A stretch of DNA of 6,127 nt from Microcystis aeruginosa W13-11 (GTDB lineage Bacteria; Cyanobacteriota; Cyanobacteriia; Cyanobacteriales; Microcystaceae), in assembly GCA_009995705.1 (NCBI GenBank), contig JAADBR010000187.1, forward strand, positions 1-6,127. Reading direction: 5' to 3'. Both the position numbers and the translations under genes were made by a program. Below, one piece after another: positions 1 to 6,031 of this stretch. The notes beneath the pieces were generated by a model, which worked only from the letters and a program-made list of their open reading frames with translations, was not told the origin of the DNA and made no database searches. Each line of letters opens with the position of its first letter. Within the stretch, counting starts at the first letter, position 1.

Positions 1-234
1 ACTGTTTCTCAAATGCCTTTTTTCGCTCCTTATGTTTATTTTTATGCTCACTTTGATTTTTTCTCTCCGTAATTTCTCTCTGTGACAGCTTAGGGTGCGG
101 AATGTGGGTTGTAATGCCAGGATGAATACTTGAGCATTGCCATCTTCTAGCGCCGCATTTAAATAGGCTCTAGCTTCTTCAGTATCTTGCAATGCCTTGA
201 ATAAATCATCTTGGTAGCTTCTACTTTTAGCCAT
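1..234 (-). CDS. Addiction-module antidote-like protein, partial and probably rearranged
   Basis: Reading minus from ATG at 234-232, the frame stays open to the window edge (78 codons). The first ~42 residues begin MAKSRSYQDDLFKAL and continue with EEARAYLNAALEDG and VFILAL. This is the N-terminal pattern of the HigA-like 'putative addiction module antidote' family, which normally continues into a helix-turn-helix that binds DNA and represses its own toxin-antitoxin operon. A GGAGG (242-246 in plus coordinates) lies seven bases before the ATG, so the start is well supported. After about position 108 the protein becomes basic and unlike the family, with no recognisable helix-turn-helix. In another minus frame the same stretch (1-110) is also open and Lys/Glu-rich. 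I infer a truncation or frameshift near 108. No toxin gene is visible just upstream (235-480), where such toxins usually lie. Confidence 0.6.
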   Translation of the reverse strand, partial: MAKSRSYQDDLFKALQDTEEARAYLNAALEDGNAQVFILALQPTFRTLSCHREKLRREKIKVSIKINIRSEKRHLRNS

Positions 235-345
235 CAGTACGCCTCCGATAATCTTGCCAATATTATTTGGCTGATGAGCTTCCATCTTGAATGCCAATCG
301 AAGATTTGATCGTAATTGTACCTGAAATCGGGACAACCATCAATT

Positions 346-374
346 GGGGAACCCCCACGAGGGATTGCCCCTAC
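346..374. repeat. Imperfect GC-rich palindrome in the leader of the PEP-CTERM gene
   Basis: GGGGAACCCCC, a short ACGA spacer, then GGGATTGCCCC followed by TAC form an imperfect inverted repeat in otherwise AT-rich intergenic DNA. Reversed, it starts GTAGGGGCAATCCC, which resembles, from memory, a short repeat scattered through many cyanobacterial genomes. The rest of 235-481 shows no credible gene. Confidence 0.4.
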
Positions 375-481
375 TGCTGTTACATAAAACGGTTAAAAAA
401 CTGTATCAAAAGTGACAGACATGAGAGAAAAAAAAATAAGATGTTCTCCGTTTATTTAACCTTATTTCAGGAGATTTCAGG

Positions 482-1132
482 ATGAAACTCGCTGTCAAGC
501 CTCTTGTTGTATCCACAGCCGCCCTGGGCTTAATATTTGGTGTGGCACAAAACGCCCAAGCCGCACTGATTACAGGAGTTACTGTTTCAACAAATATGGG
601 TTCTTATCAGGGCCTGGCGAATATCACCAATACTGTCAACGGGAAAGGGTTACTAGATGACAAACCAAGTCTTACGGGAAATCATGCTGCGGGAAGTACG
701 TCTAATTCTTGGTCATCATCTGCTGGCACTCTTACCGGTGACATCACTTTTAACCTTAATGGCAGCCATAAGCTCGCTGGGTTTAGTTTCTGGAACTTTA
801 ATGGGAATAATTTTCGGGGAATTAAGGACGTGACTGTTAAATACTCAACCGATGGAACCAATTTTACAACTATAACGGGAGCTCCTACTCAGTTCGCTAT
901 TGGTGCTTCCTATGCTGCTGAACCTCCAGAGCAGTTCAGCTTTTCTCCTGTGGTTGCGTCTCATGTCCAGTTTGTTGTTAGTAGTAACTATGGAAGTGCT
1001 GCTGGCTCTGGCTTCTCAGAGGCTCAATTTGATGGAACTCCTGCTCAACCTCAATCTGTCCCCGAACCATCTTCCTTACTTGCGCTCTTAGCTTTTGGTT
1101 TAGGGGGTGTCAGTTTAAGAAAAAGACTTTAA
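482..1132 (+). CDS. PEP-CTERM sorting domain protein with discoidin-like domain
   Basis: This is a 216-residue exported protein. Residues 1-27 form a signal peptide: a basic start, a hydrophobic core (about 8-22) and a cleavage site after AQA (25-27). The middle, roughly 30-188, looks like a single F5/8 type C (discoidin) galactose-binding-like beta sandwich, with GDITFNLNG at 86-94, WNFNGNNFRGIKDV at 104-117 and YSTDGTNFT at 121-129. The C-terminus is a textbook exosortase signal: VPEP at 193-196, a hydrophobic helix at about 199-212, and a basic RKRL end. By family knowledge such proteins cross the inner membrane by Sec and are processed by exosortase for surface or extracellular display. 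The ligand is unknown. AGGAGA at 469-474, seven bases before the ATG, supports the start. It stands alone: neither neighbour is functionally linked, and no exosortase gene lies in the window. Confidence 0.9.
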   Translation: MKLAVKPLVVSTAALGLIFGVAQNAQAALITGVTVSTNMGSYQGLANITNTVNGKGLLDDKPSLTGNHAAGSTSNSWSSSAGTLTGDITFNLNGSHKLAGFSFWNFNGNNFRGIKDVTVKYSTDGTNFTTITGAPTQFAIGASYAAEPPEQFSFSPVVASHVQFVVSSNYGSAAGSGFSEAQFDGTPAQPQSVPEPSSLLALLAFGLGGVSLRKRL

Positions 1133-1140
1133 GGAGGTGA
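1131..1140 (+). promoter_or_regulatory. Consensus Shine-Dalgarno sequence without a following gene
   Basis: AAGGAGGTGA overlaps the stop codon of the PEP-CTERM gene and matches the full anti-Shine-Dalgarno complement. The only start nearby (GTG at 1141) opens six codons and sits too close. It may be a remnant of a lost downstream gene, or chance. Confidence 0.35.
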
Positions 1141-1160
1141 GTGCAATTAATCCCTAGATA

Positions 1161-1189
1161 GCTGTAGTGGGAGAGTCTCGCTCCCCAGC
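1161..1189. repeat. Palindromic hairpin between the PEP-CTERM and aspartate kinase genes
   Basis: GGGAG (1169-1173) pairs with CTCCC (1181-1185) around a seven-base loop. GCTG (1161-1164) pairs with CAGC (1186-1189) outside a TAGT bulge. An alternative inner palindrome GAGAGTCTC lies at 1171-1179. There is no T-run, so intrinsic termination is unlikely. It resembles a dispersed cyanobacterial palindrome of the type GGGAGCGTCTCGCTCCC, recalled rather than searched. Confidence 0.45.
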
Positions 1190-1227
1190 AAGATACCGAA
1201 GCTTGTAGGAATGTTAACCAAAACCAC

Positions 1228-1233
1228 TATAGT
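1228..1233 (+). promoter_or_regulatory. Possible -10 element for the aspartate kinase gene
   Basis: TATAGT lies 60 bases before the chosen ATG (1294), in the 161-base gap between genes. A TTGTAG at 1203-1208 would be a weak -35 with an over-long 19-base spacer. The hexamer alone is suggestive but unproven. Confidence 0.25.
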
Positions 1234-1293
1234 TAAGGAATTTTGATAAGTTGGAGATTGAACAAAGATAGAAAGTCTCTAGCGCTGACAACT

Positions 1294-3099
1294 ATGGCTG
1301 TAATTGTCCAAAAATACGGTGGTACATCAGTAGGTTCCGTGGAACGCATTCAATCGGTAGCTCAACGGGTCAAAAATACGGTAATAGCAGGAAACACCGT
1401 GGTGGTGGTCGTTTCTGCCATGGGTAAAACCACCGATGGATTGGTCAATTTAGCCAAACAAATCGCCGCCGAACCCTCGCGCCGGGAGATGGATATGTTA
1501 TTGTCCACGGGGGAACAGGTAACGATCGCCTTGATGAGTATGGCCCTAGAGGAAATCGGACAACCGGCCATCTCCCTAACCGGCGCTCAGGTGGGAATTG
1601 TCACGGAATCCGAACATAGTCGCGCCCGTATTTTAGAAATTAAAACCGATCGCCTCTCCCGCCATCTATCGGAGGGTAAAGTAGTTGTTGTCGCCGGTTT
1701 TCAAGGTGTCAGCGATAGTGATCAACTAGAGATTACCACCCTAGGCCGCGGTGGTTCCGATACCTCGGCCGTGGCCCTAGCAGCCGCCTTAAAAGCCGAT
1801 TTTTGCGAAATTTACACCGATGTACCCGGTATTCTCACCACTGACCCCCGTTTAGTTCCCGAAGCGCGTCTTTTAGACGAAATTACCTGCGATGAGATGC
1901 TCGAATTAGCCAGTTTAGGGGCGAAAGTTCTCCACCCGCGAGCGGTGGAAATCGCTAAAAATTTCGGGGTTCCCCTGGTTGTCCGCTCCAGTTGGACCGA
2001 GGAGCCTGGTACTTGGGTGACATCCCCGGCACCGAAACCGCGCACCCTACAAGGATTGGAATTGACAAAAGCAGTGGATGCGGTGGAATTTGACGGCAAT
2101 CAGGCGAAAATCGCCCTTTTACGGGTTCCGGATCGTCCGGGTATCGCTGCCCGTTTATTCGGGGAAATCGCTCATCAACAGGTGGACGTGGATTTAATTA
2201 TTCAATCGATTCACGAGGGTGATAGCAACGATATCGCCTTTACGGTGATGGGAAATGCCTTGAAAAAAGCCCAGTCCGTGGCCGAAGCGATCGCACCGGT
2301 TTTACGTTCCCATCCCACTAATACAGAGGAAGCGGAAGTGATCATCGAATCCGGGGCCGCTAAAATCGCCATTACCGGCGCCGGTATGATTGGCCGGCCG
2401 GGGATTGCCGCCCAAATATTTAGCACTTTGGCCGCAGCGGCAATTAATATCGAAATGATCTCCACTTCTGAAGTAAAAGTCAGTTGTGTCATCGATGAAG
2501 TGGACGGAGAAAAAGCAATTAAAGTCCTTTGTGATGCTTTTCAAGTGGAGTATTCTGCTAAAGTTGCTAATCGCGAAATCCCTAACAATTTAGTCCCAGT
2601 CAGGGGAGTGGCCCTGGATAATAATCAGGCACAAATGGCTATTCGTAACGTCCCCGATCGCCCCGGGATGGCGGCGAGAATTTTCTCGGTTTTAGCGGCA
2701 AAAAATGTCAGTGTCGATATGATTATTCAATCCCAACGCTGCCGCATTGTCGATGGTATTCCCCGACGGGATATCGCCTTTACTTTGCCCCAAGCTGATG
2801 CTAATTCCGCCCAAAAAATCCTTTTAGAACTATCGGAAAGTTTGGGTTTACAGGAAGTGGTGGTTAATAATGATGTGGCCAAAGTGAGCATTGTTGGTTC
2901 GGGAATGGAAGGACAACCGGGGGTAGCAGCACGCTTTTTTGAAGCTTTAGCAAAGGAGAAAATTAATATTTTAATGATTGCTACTTCTGATATAAAAATC
3001 AGTTGTGTAGTTAATCAGGAAGATGGAGTCAGGTCCCTACAAGTGGTTCACGCCGCTTTTGGATTAGCCGGACAGGGTAAAATTGAAGTACCCGCTTAA
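1294..3099 (+). CDS. lysC: Aspartate kinase with four ACT domains
   Basis: This cytoplasmic enzyme phosphorylates L-aspartate with ATP to give 4-phospho-L-aspartate, the entry step to lysine, threonine, methionine and isoleucine. At 601 residues it has the length usual for cyanobacterial aspartate kinases. The kinase domain covers about 1-245: KYGGTSVG (7-14), VAGFQGV, TTLGRGGSDTSA (148-159, nucleotide/aspartate binding) and YTDVPG (174-179). Four ACT domains follow as two pairs: about 272-345 (VPDRPG, 278-283), 357-425, 445-525 (VPDRPG, 453-458) and 529-601. Domains 1 and 3 resemble each other, as do 2 and 4, showing an internal duplication. ACT domains bind amino acids, so lysine/threonine feedback is expected but not demonstrated here. 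A longer frame begins at TTG 1243, but ATG 1294 gives the conserved N-terminus MAVIVQKYGGTS. No clear Shine-Dalgarno sequence precedes it. A HIP1 octamer lies at 2287-2294. It appears monocistronic. Confidence 0.95.
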   Translation: MAVIVQKYGGTSVGSVERIQSVAQRVKNTVIAGNTVVVVVSAMGKTTDGLVNLAKQIAAEPSRREMDMLLSTGEQVTIALMSMALEEIGQPAISLTGAQVGIVTESEHSRARILEIKTDRLSRHLSEGKVVVVAGFQGVSDSDQLEITTLGRGGSDTSAVALAAALKADFCEIYTDVPGILTTDPRLVPEARLLDEITCDEMLELASLGAKVLHPRAVEIAKNFGVPLVVRSSWTEEPGTWVTSPAPKPRTLQGLELTKAVDAVEFDGNQAKIALLRVPDRPGIAARLFGEIAHQQVDVDLIIQSIHEGDSNDIAFTVMGNALKKAQSVAEAIAPVLRSHPTNTEEAEVIIESGAAKIAITGAGMIGRPGIAAQIFSTLAAAAINIEMISTSEVKVSCVIDEVDGEKAIKVLCDAFQVEYSAKVANREIPNNLVPVRGVALDNNQAQMAIRNVPDRPGMAARIFSVLAAKNVSVDMIIQSQRCRIVDGIPRRDIAFTLPQADANSAQKILLELSESLGLQEVVVNNDVAKVSIVGSGMEGQPGVAARFFEALAKEKINILMIATSDIKISCVVNQEDGVRSLQVVHAAFGLAGQGKIEVPA

Positions 3100-3122
3100 A
3101 TGAAATTACAAGTTCTATGATA

Positions 3123-3159
3123 GGGGTAAGAGTTGTTTAATTGCTGGCAACTTAACCCC
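3123..3159 (+). terminator. Imperfect stem-loop after the aspartate kinase gene
   Basis: GGGGTAAGAGTTG (3123-3135) can pair imperfectly with CAACTTAACCCC (3148-3159) around a 12-base loop, 23 bases after the stop codon. The stem is followed by A-residues rather than T-residues, so it may stabilise the mRNA end rather than terminate transcription intrinsically. Confidence 0.35.
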
Positions 3160-3205
3160 CAAAAACCAGTTAAGTAAGTTAACCCTCATCACCCTGATTT
3201 TATCT

Positions 3206-3340
3206 ATAGACCCTCTTACAGGAGTAGCGATCGCAGTTGGTTCGACTATTGCCACTAAAGCGTTAGAGAAAACTGGTGAAAAAGTGGGAGAAAAGGTTTG
3301 GGAACAAACAGGTAAGTTTATTGAAAATATGGAAAAATTT
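3206..3340 (+). pseudogene. N-terminal fragment of a decayed accessory gene (no start codon)
   Basis: The frame reads DPLTGVAIAVGSTIATKALE, then KTGEKVGEKVWEQTGKFIE, ending near MEKF. This amphipathic or hydrophobic N-terminal module resembles the start of multidomain cyanobacterial proteins beginning MDPLT. Here the expected ATG is ATA (3206-3208), and no ATG, GTG or TTG with a ribosome site precedes it in frame; the frame is open back to a TGA at 3101. After 3340 the similarity to that pattern stops and the frame runs into unrelated-looking sequence, ending at TAG 3440-3442. I infer that this is the 5' remnant of the gene whose 3' part is at 3518-4141; that link is not proven. A HIP1 octamer lies at 3227-3234. 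Confidence 0.5.
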
Positions 3341-3517
3341 TACTGTCATTCAGCAACGCCGCATTTTTTGCTGATTTGGTGGATAGGCTGTTGTGCGTCT
3401 AAATTTGATATTTGTTTTGACCTGTTCCCTCATCTTAACTAGAACTTTAAATGCGAACTAGCTTACTGCTGATCAAGAGGAAAATTAGCAATTTTAAGCA
3501 AAGCTAGAAGAAATTAA
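3341..3517. other. Scrambled stretch between two gene fragments
   Basis: No intact gene is visible. A short inverted repeat CAGCA/TGCTG (3351-3373) lies just where the upstream fragment loses its pattern, so an insertion boundary is possible. Around 3463-3532 one frame reads LTADQEEN, stop, QF, stop, AKLEEIKVIAA, stop. That looks like a coiled linker with point-mutated stops and would fit the missing middle of the neighbouring decayed gene. The sequence becomes AT-rich towards 3540. Confidence 0.3.
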
Positions 3518-4168
3518 AGTAATAGCAGCTTAGAATTAATAAATACCATCTATTCAACTTTATTTATTAAATACTCTAATATTTTTAAAGACTTAAATAT
3601 TCATCTTATTTTTAATTTACCAATTGCATTGTATAATTCATCTCCAGCGATTCGTCTAGCTTTTTTCCCTGAAAATAGTCTGATCATTCCAGATACAGCT
3701 GTTTTTCATCAACAACAAAATCACTCTCCCAATCAAGAGGGACGAAGTGCTGTGAGAAAAGTATTAGAAGTACGAGTTAATTCTGACTTATTTGAGCAGG
3801 GACAGATAGAACGTATTATTGTAGCTTCTGGAGGCAATATTAGGGATATTTTCTATTTAGTAAATTATGCCTCAGATACAGCAATTCTAGATAATAAAAA
3901 AACGATTGATGCCGATGCTGTTAACATTGCTATTAGCAATTTAAGAACAGAATACGAACGTCGTTTAGGGGATAGTAATTTTGACATTGATCACGTTAGT
4001 TATGACGATAAAGCTGCACTTTTAAAGCGAATTTACGACGGGGATAAAAAAGCACAAATTCCTAATGAAGTATTATATGCTTTACTAAATGATCGGGCGA
4101 TTCAAGAACTAGATAAAGGTAACGGTGAACGGTGTTTTGGGAGCAATTCTCATTTTAAGGTTTCATGA
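3518..4168 (+). pseudogene. C-terminal part of a P-loop (AAA-like) NTPase, truncated at both ends
   Basis: The open frame begins after a stop at 3515-3517 and has no plausible start. The TTG at 3629 lies inside a conserved-looking core (hydrophobic strand LIFNLPIALYNSS) and has no ribosome site, so it is probably an internal leucine. Further on, ASGGNIRDIFYLVNYA has the 'SGGxxRdhhxLh' pattern of the lid region of AAA-like ATPases, followed by a charged helix (EYERRL) and a winged-helix-like region with IPNEVLYALLNDRAIQEL. No Walker A motif is present, because the N-terminal half is missing. Family members I recall continue after NGERCFG into a HPLV-type motif. Here the frame instead enters the terminal repeat of a 120-bp element at 4142 and gains eight foreign residues (SNSHFKVS) and a stop. 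A short translated product cannot be excluded, but the native protein is surely lost. Confidence 0.6.
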
Positions 4169-4261
4169 CATTAAAACCCTTGCACCTAGAGGGGTTAAAA
4201 TTCTTTAACGAATCTCTAGATCGCTGAAACAACGCAAAATCGTTTCAAAATGAGAATTGCT
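4142..4261. mobile_element. 120-bp MITE-like element with 15-bp perfect terminal inverted repeats
   Basis: AGCAATTCTCATTTT (4142-4156) is exactly inverted as AAAATGAGAATTGCT (4247-4261). Inside, GTTTCA (4160-4165) and TGAAAC (4225-4230) form a second inverted pair. AACCC and GGGTT near the middle can also pair. There is no coding capacity, so this fits a non-autonomous miniature element moved by a transposase elsewhere. No target duplication is visible: GGG precedes it and GCT follows. The left flank is a truncated NTPase gene and the right flank a truncated DUF29 gene, so the flanks are not two halves of one gene. I infer that a deletion or recombination joined them at the element. The transposase family is not identified. 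Confidence 0.6.
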
Positions 4262-4308
4262 GCTTGAAAATCCCTATCGTAGAGATTTGAAATGGTCATA
4301 TTCATCAT
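4216..4308 (-). pseudogene. DUF29 gene truncated after about 15 codons (second of a tandem pair)
   Basis: From ATG at 4308 (minus) the frame reads MMNMTISNLYDRDFQ, nearly the same as the N-terminus of the intact neighbour (MMNITIPNLYDSDYQ). It then runs into the 120-bp element and stops at TAG 4218-4216 after 30 codons. AAGGAG (4315-4320 in plus coordinates) gives it a good ribosome site. Only ten bases separate the neighbour's stop codon from this ATG, so the two genes formed an operon with this copy downstream. Over 37 bases, 4274-4310 matches 4776-4812 with three differences. The protein is certainly non-functional; the rest of the gene is absent from the window. Confidence 0.75.
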
Positions 4309-4318
4309 TTTTTACTCC

Positions 4319-4810
4319 TTAATTGCAATTTTCAGAATCCTTGCCGATAGCTTCCCAATCTGGCAGCCAATTTTGATCGAGAATCTCCTCGAGATTAGCT
4401 GACACTTCCAGAGGGAAAATACTGGCATCTAATTGGGTTTCGTCAATAAGCAGATTGCGAGCATCGAGATAACATTCCTGCAAAATTTCCCTTAAATAAA
4501 GCTTTAAACTGGGACTATCTTTAAGAATTTTTTTGATCTGAATCCGAAAATTGCGAATTTCTTTTTTCCATCCAGCTTGATTATAATCCCGTTGGGATTG
4601 CCAGTAAGTTAACTTCAGTAAATGTTCTAAAAGTCGAGTTAATAAACTTTCTAATGCTCGTCGTTCACTTTTTCCCAAATCTGCCAACTCCTCTAATAAA
4701 TTATGCCAATCTACCGCTTGAAAATCACCCCGACGCAATTGGTTGATAGTGTTTTCTAACCAAAGTTGATAATCGCTATCGTAGAGATTTGGGATGGTAA
4801 TATTCATCAT
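4319..4810 (-). CDS. DUF29 family protein
   Basis: This is a 163-residue soluble protein with the DUF29 architecture: an N-terminal YDSDYQLWLENTINQLR helix (10-26), the DFQAVDWHNLLEELADLGKSERR core (29-51), a helical middle rich in Leu and Lys (LLEHLLKLTYW, 63-73), and a C-terminus with a PLEV segment and NWLPDW. It has no signal peptide or membrane helix and is predicted mostly alpha-helical. DUF29 has no established function and is common in multiple copies in cyanobacteria. ATG 4810 or the adjacent ATG 4807 could serve as start; neither has a clear Shine-Dalgarno sequence, unlike the truncated downstream copy. The TAA stop is immediately followed by the ribosome site of that copy. Length and motifs appear complete, so this member is probably intact. 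Confidence 0.85.
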   Translation of the reverse strand: MMNITIPNLYDSDYQLWLENTINQLRRGDFQAVDWHNLLEELADLGKSERRALESLLTRLLEHLLKLTYWQSQRDYNQAGWKKEIRNFRIQIKKILKDSPSLKLYLREILQECYLDARNLLIDETQLDASIFPLEVSANLEEILDQNWLPDWEAIGKDSENCN

Positions 4811-4854
4811 TTTAAAAATGGGGAAAAATCAGAAAATAAGGTGCAGGTATCTAA

Positions 4855-4882
4855 ACTATAAGAGAAATTTGGAGCTAATCAA
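4855..4882 (-). promoter_or_regulatory. Likely sigma-70-type promoter of the DUF29 pair
   Basis: On the minus strand TTGATT (4882-4877) and TATAGT (4860-4855) are separated by 16 bases, close to the consensus for a group 1 sigma factor. They lie 45 bases upstream of the DUF29 ATG and would give a leader of about 38 bases. Confidence 0.5.
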
Positions 4883-4999
4883 TCAGCTAGTTTTGCCAGT
4901 TTAGCCGAATTATCCTCTCGATCACATCTAACTGCGAAAAAAACCGCCAAAAAGAGTGATAATAAATCTAGCTATTCCCAGAGTAACAAGGAAAGCCCG
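4862..4999 (+). other. 46-codon coding-like open stretch in frame with the ROK kinase
   Basis: From a TAA at 4859-4861 to the kinase ATG the frame has no stop and no ATG, GTG or TTG. It reads like a low-complexity Ser/Lys-rich tail: KFGANQSASFASLAELSSRS followed by HLTAKKTAKKSDNK. The other two frames are closed. It cannot start translation by itself, so it may be a gene remnant or a chance open frame. It overlaps the divergent promoter of the DUF29 gene. Confidence 0.3.
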
Positions 5000-5920
5000 A
5001 TGGTGAAAACAGTCATAGGTGTCGATTTAGGTGGAACCGCTATTAAAATTGGTAAATTTGACCAGCAGGGCAATTGTCTCGAATCTCTCAGCTTGCCCAC
5101 TCCCCAACCCGCTACACCCAAAGAAGTCGCCCATACCATACATCAAGGCATTTGTCAAGTAAATTTAGATAAAAGTTGTCAAGCCATCGGTGTGGGAACG
5201 CCAGGGCCGACGGATGCTCAGGGAAGAATTGCCAAAATAGCGATTAATTTGGCAGGATGGCGGGATATTCACCTGGCCGATTGGTTGGAAGAAAGCACGG
5301 GAAGGCCGACAATTTTAGCCAATGATGCCAATTGTGCCGGTTTGGGAGAAGCTTGGTTAGGAGCGGGCAAACGCTTTCAAAACTTGATCCTGTTGACCTT
5401 GGGGACGGGAGTAGGAGGGGCAATTATCCTCGATGGTAACTTATTTGTGGGCCGCAAGGGAACGGCCGCAGAATTAGGCTTAATAACCCTCAATTTTGAC
5501 GGTCCGTTGTGCAATAGCGGTAATCAGGGTTCCTTAGAACAGTACACCTCCCTGCAAGCTATTCGCCGGATGACTGGCAAAGAACCGAAGCAATTATCAG
5601 AATTGGCCGAAAAAGGCGATCAAGGGGCTTTACAATTCTGGCAGGGTTACGGTTGTTTACTGGGGGCTGGTATCGCCAGTTTACTCTATGTTCTCACCCC
5701 AGAGGCGGTAATTATCGGCGGCGGTATTAGCGCCAGTGCTAAGTTTTTCTTTCCCTCTCTCCTCACAGAAATCGAAAGACGGGTTTTACCTAGTTCCAGA
5801 GAAGGATTAGAGGTGTTAACGGCCGAGTTAGGTAATCGCGCTGGGATGGTGGGAGCTGCTAAATTAGCTTGGCAATTAGTGGACTTGCGCGGGGAGTCTA
5901 TTATGGCAGGCTCTGATTAA
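5000..5920 (+). CDS. ROK-family sugar kinase (glucokinase-like)
   Basis: This is a 306-residue cytoplasmic protein of the ROK (repressor, ORF, kinase) family, which uses ATP to phosphorylate glucose or related sugars. Visible motifs are the phosphate-1 loop VDLGGTAIKIG (8-18), GTPGP in the hinge, NDAN at 108-111 with D109 as the likely catalytic base, LGTGVGG at 134-140, and the adenosine motif IIGGGIS near 240. It has no N-terminal helix-turn-helix, so it is a kinase rather than a repressor, and the length is typical. The ROK signature is unusual: ELGLI (158-162) has leucine where the family has the zinc- and sugar-binding histidine. The usual CxCGxxGC is CNSGNQGS (171-178), keeping only the first cysteine. 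Zinc binding is probably lost, though this may be normal for a cyanobacterial subgroup. AAGGAAA (4988-4994), five bases before the ATG, supports the start. The physiological sugar is not determined. Confidence 0.88.
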   Translation: MVKTVIGVDLGGTAIKIGKFDQQGNCLESLSLPTPQPATPKEVAHTIHQGICQVNLDKSCQAIGVGTPGPTDAQGRIAKIAINLAGWRDIHLADWLEESTGRPTILANDANCAGLGEAWLGAGKRFQNLILLTLGTGVGGAIILDGNLFVGRKGTAAELGLITLNFDGPLCNSGNQGSLEQYTSLQAIRRMTGKEPKQLSELAEKGDQGALQFWQGYGCLLGAGIASLLYVLTPEAVIIGGGISASAKFFFPSLLTEIERRVLPSSREGLEVLTAELGNRAGMVGAAKLAWQLVDLRGESIMAGSD

Positions 5921-5944
5921 AATTGTCTGACTTATCGAAAATTT

Positions 5945-5972
5945 GGGTTGAAAACCCCGTCCTAAAAGGACG
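5945..5972. repeat. Two abutting hairpins after the ROK kinase gene
   Basis: GGGTT-GAA-AACCC (5945-5957) is directly followed by CGTCCT-AAA-AGGACG (5958-5972). Both have three-base loops and perfect stems. They lie 25 bases after the stop codon and could protect or end the kinase transcript, though no T-run follows. Alternatively they are the remnant of a dispersed repeat. Confidence 0.45.
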
Positions 5973-5996
5973 TCAAGGAAACATTTCAATATTTTA

Positions 5997-6004
5997 GCGA
6001 TCGC
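5997..6004. repeat. HIP1 octamer
   Basis: GCGATCGC is the highly iterated palindrome of many cyanobacterial genomes. Other copies in the window lie at 2287-2294 and 3227-3234. Confidence 0.8.
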
Positions 6005-6031
6005 ATTTCCTTCGGATTGACACTCTGCGCG

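Noticed and set aside
1..88. Hydrophobic plus-strand frame open from the left edge
   Set aside because: Its hydrophobicity is explained by lying antisense to a lysine-rich stretch; no start or family pattern is visible.
291..485. 64-codon plus-strand frame before the PEP-CTERM gene
   Set aside because: No ribosome site, no protein-like pattern, runs through the palindromic repeat and overlaps the true start of the next gene.
900..1091. 63-codon leucine-rich frame inside the PEP-CTERM gene
   Set aside because: A frame-shifted shadow of a well-supported gene.
1243..1293. TTG start extending the aspartate kinase by 17 residues
   Set aside because: The extension is not part of the conserved family N-terminus, and the TATAGT element would leave almost no leader; ATG 1294 fits the family.
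1362..2544. Minus-strand frames opposite the aspartate kinase gene
   Set aside because: Antisense shadows of a GC-richer gene, with no ribosome sites or domains.
4139..4264. Target-site duplication around the 120-bp element
   Set aside because: The flanks (GGG before, GCT after) do not match at two to ten bases.
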